From NCBI GenBank assembly GCA_003533545.1, contig DQEK01000302.1, positions 2,105 to 12,297 on the forward strand: a DNA stretch of 10,193 bases. The letters run 5' to 3'. The notes beneath the pieces are model-generated. The model made no database searches. It was given only the letters and a program-made list of their open reading frames with translations, and was not told where the DNA came from. This DNA is from Acidobacteriota bacterium. GTDB lineage: Bacteria > Acidobacteriota > Vicinamibacteria > Vicinamibacterales > UBA8438. Positions 6,445 through 10,193 of the stretch are shown here, in pieces (the first letter of the stretch is position 1; every line of letters starts with the position of its first letter). Made by a program: the position numbers and the translations under genes.

Positions 6445-7383
6445 ATGAGACGTCACTCCCTGTGTTACATCGTATTTGTCAGTTTACTGGCCACCGCTGC
6501 GTCGTCCGCCCAAACGAAACGGACAGACCTGCTCAAAGCGATGGTGCTCACCGGCCAGAACAACCACGGGTGGCAAGTGCTGAGCGAGCACTACAGGAAC
6601 ATACTGGAAGAAACCGGGCTCTTTGACGTAGATGTGGTGACGAGCCCGCCGAGTGGCGCTGACATGACTGGGTTCAACCCTGACTTCGACAGGTATGACG
6701 TCATCGTATTCGAATACAACGGCGACCGCTGGCCGACCGCGGTCGAGAAATCATTCGAACGATACATGCGGAACGGCGGCGGGATGGTGTTTGGGCACGC
6801 GGTAAACCACACCTTTAAGGACTGGCGGGCATTTAACGAAATGATGGGCATCGGCGGTTGGGGTGGTCGGGACGAAAGCGCTGGGCCCTTCGTGAAATAT
6901 CGGAACGGCCAGTTAGTACTGGACCACAGCCCAGGCCACCCTGGCGAATGCGTAGATGCCCACGAGTATTCGGTGGTCACCCGCGCTCCGGAACATCCGA
7001 TCATGCGAGGCTTACCATCCGTTTGGCTACACGGCACCGACGAGCTGTACAGCAACCAGCGGGGCCCGGCGAAGAATATGACCATCTTGGCAACCGCCTA
7101 CTCCGATCCAGCCCGCGAAGCCCACTGGGGGGAACGAACCCATGGCACAGGCGAACACGAACCGATGGCGCACACGGTGCGTTTCGGCCAGGGCCGGGTC
7201 TTCGGGACAGCAATGGGACACGTCGATGGCGGGGCACCGATGGGCTCTGGACCCTGGCCGGCAATGGAGTGTATCGGATTCACCACGATGATTCAGCGCG
7301 GCGCCGAATGGGCGGCCACGGGTAACGTTACACAGCCGGTGCCGCATGGGTTTCCTACGGCAACGGCGGCACAGTTTCGATAG
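6445..7383 (+). CDS. Secreted ThuA-domain protein
   Basis: 312-residue protein with a ThuA domain, a class I glutamine-amidotransferase-like alpha/beta fold without a proven general reaction; the founding member belongs to a trehalose-utilisation locus. Residues 1-22 are a signal peptide (MRRHSLCYIVFVSLLATAAS then SA-QT), so it works outside the cytoplasm. Visible family features are VLTGQNNHGW (34-43), the YDVIVFEYNGDRW segment (84-96), GGGMVFGHAVNH (111-122), HPIMRGLP (184-191), HGTDELY (196-202), and GQGRVFGTAMGHV (248-260) near the end. There is no Cys-type amidotransferase nucleophile elbow, as usual for this family. Length is normal for a single-domain ThuA protein. It is transcribed away from the isomerase-permease operon, from which it is separated by 285 bp; ThuA and TIM-barrel isomerase genes often occur together, which supports a sugar-catabolic role (inference). 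Confidence 0.88.
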   Translation: MRRHSLCYIVFVSLLATAASSAQTKRTDLLKAMVLTGQNNHGWQVLSEHYRNILEETGLFDVDVVTSPPSGADMTGFNPDFDRYDVIVFEYNGDRWPTAVEKSFERYMRNGGGMVFGHAVNHTFKDWRAFNEMMGIGGWGGRDESAGPFVKYRNGQLVLDHSPGHPGECVDAHEYSVVTRAPEHPIMRGLPSVWLHGTDELYSNQRGPAKNMTILATAYSDPAREAHWGERTHGTGEHEPMAHTVRFGQGRVFGTAMGHVDGGAPMGSGPWPAMECIGFTTMIQRGAEWAATGNVTQPVPHGFPTATAAQFR

Positions 7384-7399
7384 TGCCGTCATCCGAACA

Positions 7400-7423
7400 C
7401 TTTGCCCGGAGACACGGGTAAGG
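7400..7423. terminator. Hairpin between convergent ThuA and amidase genes, possible bidirectional terminator
   Basis: CTTTGCCCG (7400-7408) pairs with CGGGTAAGG (7415-7423) around the loop GAGACA, giving nine pairs of which two are G-U wobbles. It sits 17 bp after the ThuA stop in a 59-bp gap between convergent stops. There is no T-tract on either side, so termination strength is doubtful. Confidence 0.35.
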
Positions 7424-7442
7424 GCTGAAATGCTCTAACGCT

Positions 7443-8696
7443 CTACTTGCGGGGTTCGGAGAAGATGTCGAGCGGCAGGAGAGCGGTAACGCCGACGTTG
7501 GGAGCGTCGACGAGTTGCCCGATACGAAGGTCGACGGCAACGCTCGCGACGACATACGCCTGTTCCGGGGTCAAACCGTAGGTCTCAGTGACGTAGTCGA
7601 TCATCTCAAGGAGAGCATTCCTAGCCGCCAGCGAGATATCCTTCGACAGATTCCTAAGCCCGGCAATCCGCTCGTTCGCCCCCAAATACCGCATGTCGGG
7701 TGGAATCTCGCCAGCGGCCTTCAGTGGAAATCCGGTCGTGGCGTAGAAACGCCGCGACGGGATGTCGAGCACCCTGACTGGGCCTTCGAAGTGCGGCCCC
7801 CGGGTCAGCTCTGGTCCGTCCTTGATTAACCGGGTAGTCACCGTGAACTCGGCATCCATTTCAATCGCCGTACCCGAAACCTCACCGTCGCCCTGAGCAA
7901 AATGCGGGTCACCGATCGCCAGCCCACAACCGTCCACGTAGCAGGGCAGATACAGCGTCACCCCGACCTGCAAATACCGGATATCGAGATTCCCGCCGTG
8001 CTCACGCGGGGGTAGCGTGCGCAAGCACTCGCTGGCGTTCGTCCCGGCTGGCCCGCAAACGGCCTCCGGTGATGCGTGCAAAGCATGCGGTGGGAACCCG
8101 GCACCACCCAATCCGACTAGCTCCGCTTCCCTCGATAGCATCGCATCGAGTTCGTCACGTCCCGGCAACACCGTGACAATCCCAGGAAAACTAGCGTTCG
8201 GCACCCTCACGCCGGGAATGTCGTCACTGACAGCTTCGTTCCGGTTCAAACGCCACAGCGCTCGGAAACCGCCGGTTACATGGTCCGACACGAATCCGAT
8301 CGGACTGACAGAGGTGTAACCGAATGGCCCCGGCGCGATGTCGAGCAGAGTTACTGCCAGCACGTCGCCCGGCTCTGCCCCTTCAATGTGCACCGGGCCG
8401 GTCAGCGGATGCACGGTCCCGATCTGCGGGTCGCCTTCGCGTGGGTCTTCGTAGGCGCTCGCCGGGTCAAGCTCAAAGTCGCTCGCGTTGCGAACCCTAA
8501 AAAGGATGCTCTGTCCCGGGACCGCCCGGGCCACCATTGGGATATCCGGATGCAGCCGATTAATGCAATCCGGATCTTCGCCGCAGTGACGCCCATCGCC
8601 CCCCAGTACCAGGATGTCGTCCTGGGCCACGGTCAACGGAACGAGGACCAGCGACACCAGCCCGACGAAACACAGCGACCCAACGTTTCGAATCAT
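7443..8696 (-). CDS. Exported acetamidase/formamidase-family protein
   Basis: 417-residue member of the FmdA/AmdA family, which hydrolyses short amides to ammonia and the acid. A signal peptide covers residues 1-25 (hydrophobic FVGLVSLVLVPL, ending TVAQ), whereas characterised formamidases are cytoplasmic. Family hallmarks are clear: VHPLTGPVHIEGAEPGDVLAV (95-115), REHGGNLDIR (231-240), GDPHFAQGDGEVSGTAIE (262-279) and the C-terminal block PEQAYVVASVAVDLRIGQLV (377-396). H233, D238, D263, H265 and E272 are likely active-site or metal residues. Three close cysteine pairs (C38/C44, C214/C224, C252/C257) suit disulfides after export; the last pair sits in PCYVDGCGLAIGD, where relatives usually have a Cys-free stretch. 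GGAG eight bases upstream supports the ATG. The family is secure; because of the changes, the substrate could be something other than formamide or acetamide. Confidence 0.92.
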   Translation of the reverse strand: MIRNVGSLCFVGLVSLVLVPLTVAQDDILVLGGDGRHCGEDPDCINRLHPDIPMVARAVPGQSILFRVRNASDFELDPASAYEDPREGDPQIGTVHPLTGPVHIEGAEPGDVLAVTLLDIAPGPFGYTSVSPIGFVSDHVTGGFRALWRLNRNEAVSDDIPGVRVPNASFPGIVTVLPGRDELDAMLSREAELVGLGGAGFPPHALHASPEAVCGPAGTNASECLRTLPPREHGGNLDIRYLQVGVTLYLPCYVDGCGLAIGDPHFAQGDGEVSGTAIEMDAEFTVTTRLIKDGPELTRGPHFEGPVRVLDIPSRRFYATTGFPLKAAGEIPPDMRYLGANERIAGLRNLSKDISLAARNALLEMIDYVTETYGLTPEQAYVVASVAVDLRIGQLVDAPNVGVTALLPLDIFSEPRK

Positions 8697-8939
8697 GTTT
8701 GATGCTCCAAACCCGACTATAGCGCAGCCTCAAGAATTACACCGCACTCATTGTCGGACTCGGTCGAAAACTCTCGTGCGGCGGCGCCGAATAGGCGAAC
8801 AACCATCGATCGTGCCCTAGTCACCGGCACCATCGACGACAGTCAAACAACAGGAATACGGTAGCTCCCACGCTCGAAAACCGTAGCGTTACACGGGTCG
8901 GACTCGGCGTATTGGCGCTGGCCTCAGCACCAGACAACC

Positions 8940-8956
8940 TGCCGCGGCACTATAAT
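8940..8956 (+). promoter_or_regulatory. Candidate -10 box with an adjoining palindrome, carboxylesterase promoter
   Basis: TATAAT at 8951-8956 is an exact sigma-70 -10 hexamer in a GC-rich setting. It would start transcription near 8963, leaving a leader of about 75 nt before the GTG at 9038. Immediately upstream is the perfect 10-bp palindrome TGCCGCGGCA (8940-8949), in the spacer where a regulator could act. No recognisable -35 box lies 16-18 bp upstream. Confidence 0.35.
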
Positions 8957-9025
8957 GCCGCTTGCTTTATGGGCCGTCGGCAGGCATTGCACCCCAGCAC
9001 CCGTCAAACCGCGCCCGGGGTGAAC

Positions 9026-9030
9026 GGAGG
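9026..9030 (+). promoter_or_regulatory. Ribosome binding site that fixes the GTG start of the carboxylesterase
   Basis: GGAGG sits seven bases before the GTG at 9038. It selects this GTG, which is also the start that places a signal peptide at the N-terminus. Confidence 0.75.
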
Positions 9031-9037
9031 ACCGAAC

Positions 9038-10193
9038 GTGCGACACGGTTGGTTGGTCGTTGGGCTCTGCCTGATCGGGGCCACTGGCGCAACTCCGCAG
9101 GTGGCCCAGGACGACGGTGTCGTCACCTTGGACAGCGGCGTGATCCGCGGCACGTCGAGCGCTCCCGCCGAAAACGTCCGCGTGTTCAAGGGAATACCCT
9201 TCGCAGCCCCTCCGGTCGGCGATCGCCGCTGGCGGCCACCCCACCCCGTGGCATCTTGGGGCGGTGAACGGGCCGCCGACCAGTTCGGCCCGCGCTGCAC
9301 TCAAAGCGGACGCCCCGCCCTGGGCAGCGGTCTCCCCATCCAACCACGTAGTGAAGACTGCCTCTACCTAAACGTCTGGACCGCCGCCGAGCCCGACGAG
9401 CATCGTCCTGTCATGGTTTGGATCCACGGCGGTGCACTGACCACGGGTGCGGGATCAGGAGCCAGCTACGACGGCACCAACCTGGCCCGTCGAGGCGTCG
9501 TGCTCGTCACGATCAACTACCGTCTCGGCCCATTCGGTTATCTCGCGCACCCCCTTCTCAGCGCTGAATCGGAGCACAAAGCGTCAGGCAACTACGGCGT
9601 GCTCGACCAAATCGAGGCTCTCAAGTGGGTACAACGTAATATAGCCAGCTTTGGCGGGGACCCTGACCGCGTGACGATCTTCGGTGAATCGGCTGGCTCA
9701 TGGAGTGTACAGACCCTCGTGGCGAGCCCGCTTGCCGAGGGTCTTTTTCACCGGGCGATCGGGCAAAGCGGCGGCGTGCTCGCGTCGTACGGTGCGACGC
9801 CAGGTCTGCGCACTCTAGAAGCGGAGGGGGAACGTTTCGCGTCAGCGCTGGTTGGAGCAGGGGGGCCCGTGACGCTGGCCACCATGCGGGCAGCGTCAGC
9901 GGTCGAGGTGCTGGAAACGCTTCTTGAATCGGAAAATCGCGTGCAACCTCGCCCCGCGGTCGATGGCTGGGTGCTCCCTGACACGGTCCGGACGATCTTT
10001 GAGTCCGGCCAACAGAATCGTGTGCCGGTGATGGTCGGCTGGAACGCCGACGAAGGTTCATTGGCCACCCAGAACGCACCAGCCGACGTGGCCGCGTACG
10101 AAGCCTGGGCGCGCGAAACCTACGGCGGTCGGGTCGGGTCGTTTTTCGACGCCTACGGAGTCGCTACCGCAGCCGAGGCTCGTGCTGAATTCC
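9038..10193 (+). CDS. Secreted type-B carboxylesterase, 3' end cut by the window edge
   Basis: The 385 visible codons encode a carboxylesterase/lipase of the acetylcholinesterase-like alpha/beta-hydrolase family, usually 500-550 residues, so roughly the last quarter is missing. Residues 1-23 form a signal peptide (LVVGLCLIGATGA then PQVA). VFKGIPFAAPPVGDRRW (49-65) is the typical N-terminal block. SEDCLYLNVW (105-114) is the family's second signature, and its C108 probably pairs with C87. HGGA (130-133) gives the oxyanion hole. FGGDPDRVTIFGESAG (205-220) is the first signature, with nucleophile S218. E339 in GWNADEG is the likely triad acid; the triad His lies beyond the window. The natural ester substrate cannot be inferred. 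It is divergent from the amidase-family gene. Family and catalytic serine are very secure; the start rests on GGAGG plus the signal peptide. Confidence 0.94.
   Translation, partial: MRHGWLVVGLCLIGATGATPQVAQDDGVVTLDSGVIRGTSSAPAENVRVFKGIPFAAPPVGDRRWRPPHPVASWGGERAADQFGPRCTQSGRPALGSGLPIQPRSEDCLYLNVWTAAEPDEHRPVMVWIHGGALTTGAGSGASYDGTNLARRGVVLVTINYRLGPFGYLAHPLLSAESEHKASGNYGVLDQIEALKWVQRNIASFGGDPDRVTIFGESAGSWSVQTLVASPLAEGLFHRAIGQSGGVLASYGATPGLRTLEAEGERFASALVGAGGPVTLATMRAASAVEVLETLLESENRVQPRPAVDGWVLPDTVRTIFESGQQNRVPVMVGWNADEGSLATQNAPADVAAYEAWARETYGGRVGSFFDAYGVATAAEARAEF

Larger units (their letters stand above)
8697..9037. other. 341-bp divergent intergenic region between amidase and carboxylesterase genes
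   Basis: No convincing gene was found in it. For the minus-strand amidase, TATAGT (complement of 8716-8721) is a five-of-six -10 match 20 bp upstream of the ATG, with no clear -35 box. For the plus-strand esterase, an exact TATAAT lies at 8951-8956. An 11-bp direct repeat GTCGGACTCGG occurs at 8753-8763 and 8897-8907, and TCGAAAAC occurs near each copy (8764-8771 and 8874-8881). AATGCC (8954-8959) and GGCATT (8983-8988) could pair in the esterase leader. These are weak signals, listed so the gap is documented. Confidence 0.5.

Noticed and set aside
9621..10079. 152-codon minus-strand frame opposite the carboxylesterase
   Set aside because: Low-complexity Arg/Pro/Ser composition typical of antisense frames in GC-rich coding DNA; the plus strand carries an unmistakable carboxylesterase.
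1..10193. CRISPR array, tRNA or rRNA genes, insertion sequence ends, toxin-antitoxin or defence genes
   Set aside because: No spaced direct repeats, no cloverleaf or rRNA-like stretch, no transposase or nuclease motifs were seen; every long frame with conserved motifs belongs to a metabolic or transport family.

Overview
The window (10,193 bp, GC-rich, about 60% G+C by eye) reads as ordinary chromosome of a Gram-negative bacterium. It holds eight recognisable protein genes and one probable gene remnant, and no RNA gene, CRISPR array, transposase or phage gene was seen. One protein carries a twin-arginine signal and four carry Sec-type signal peptides. This, together with a NupG-type permease beside a TIM-barrel sugar isomerase, a ThuA protein and tannase-type esterases, resembles heterotrophic Acidobacteriota (Vicinamibacteria-like) or Planctomycetota more than Proteobacteria. 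That taxonomic guess is inference only; there is no marker gene here.

Layout, left to right. (1) The 5' part of proC on the minus strand runs off the left edge and starts at a TTG with a strong ribosome binding site. It is divergent from a YdjM-type membrane metal-dependent hydrolase on the plus strand. (2) A VOC/glyoxalase-fold protein on the minus strand is divergent from a secreted tannase/feruloyl esterase on the plus strand. (3) A minus-strand two-gene operon encodes a Tat-exported sugar phosphate isomerase/epimerase-like TIM barrel and then a nucleoside:H+ symporter-family MFS permease. (4) A 285-bp divergent region carries a candidate promoter with two nested inverted repeats and the tail of a decayed VOC gene. 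(5) A secreted ThuA-domain protein on the plus strand converges on an exported acetamidase/formamidase-family protein on the minus strand. (6) A 341-bp divergent region leads into a secreted type-B carboxylesterase that runs off the right edge.

How the genes may work together. The isomerase, permease and divergent ThuA gene look like a small sugar or keto-sugar catabolic module. The tannase, carboxylesterase and amidase-family protein would cleave ester or amide bonds outside the cytoplasm, fitting a scavenger of plant- or algal-derived esters and amides. proC (proline biosynthesis) and the YdjM protein look like unrelated housekeeping neighbours. Every intact gene belongs to a known family. 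The less ordinary points are the cysteine-paired exported amidase, the operator-like repeats in front of the isomerase operon, and the VOC remnant. I did not find a convincing undescribed multi-gene system.
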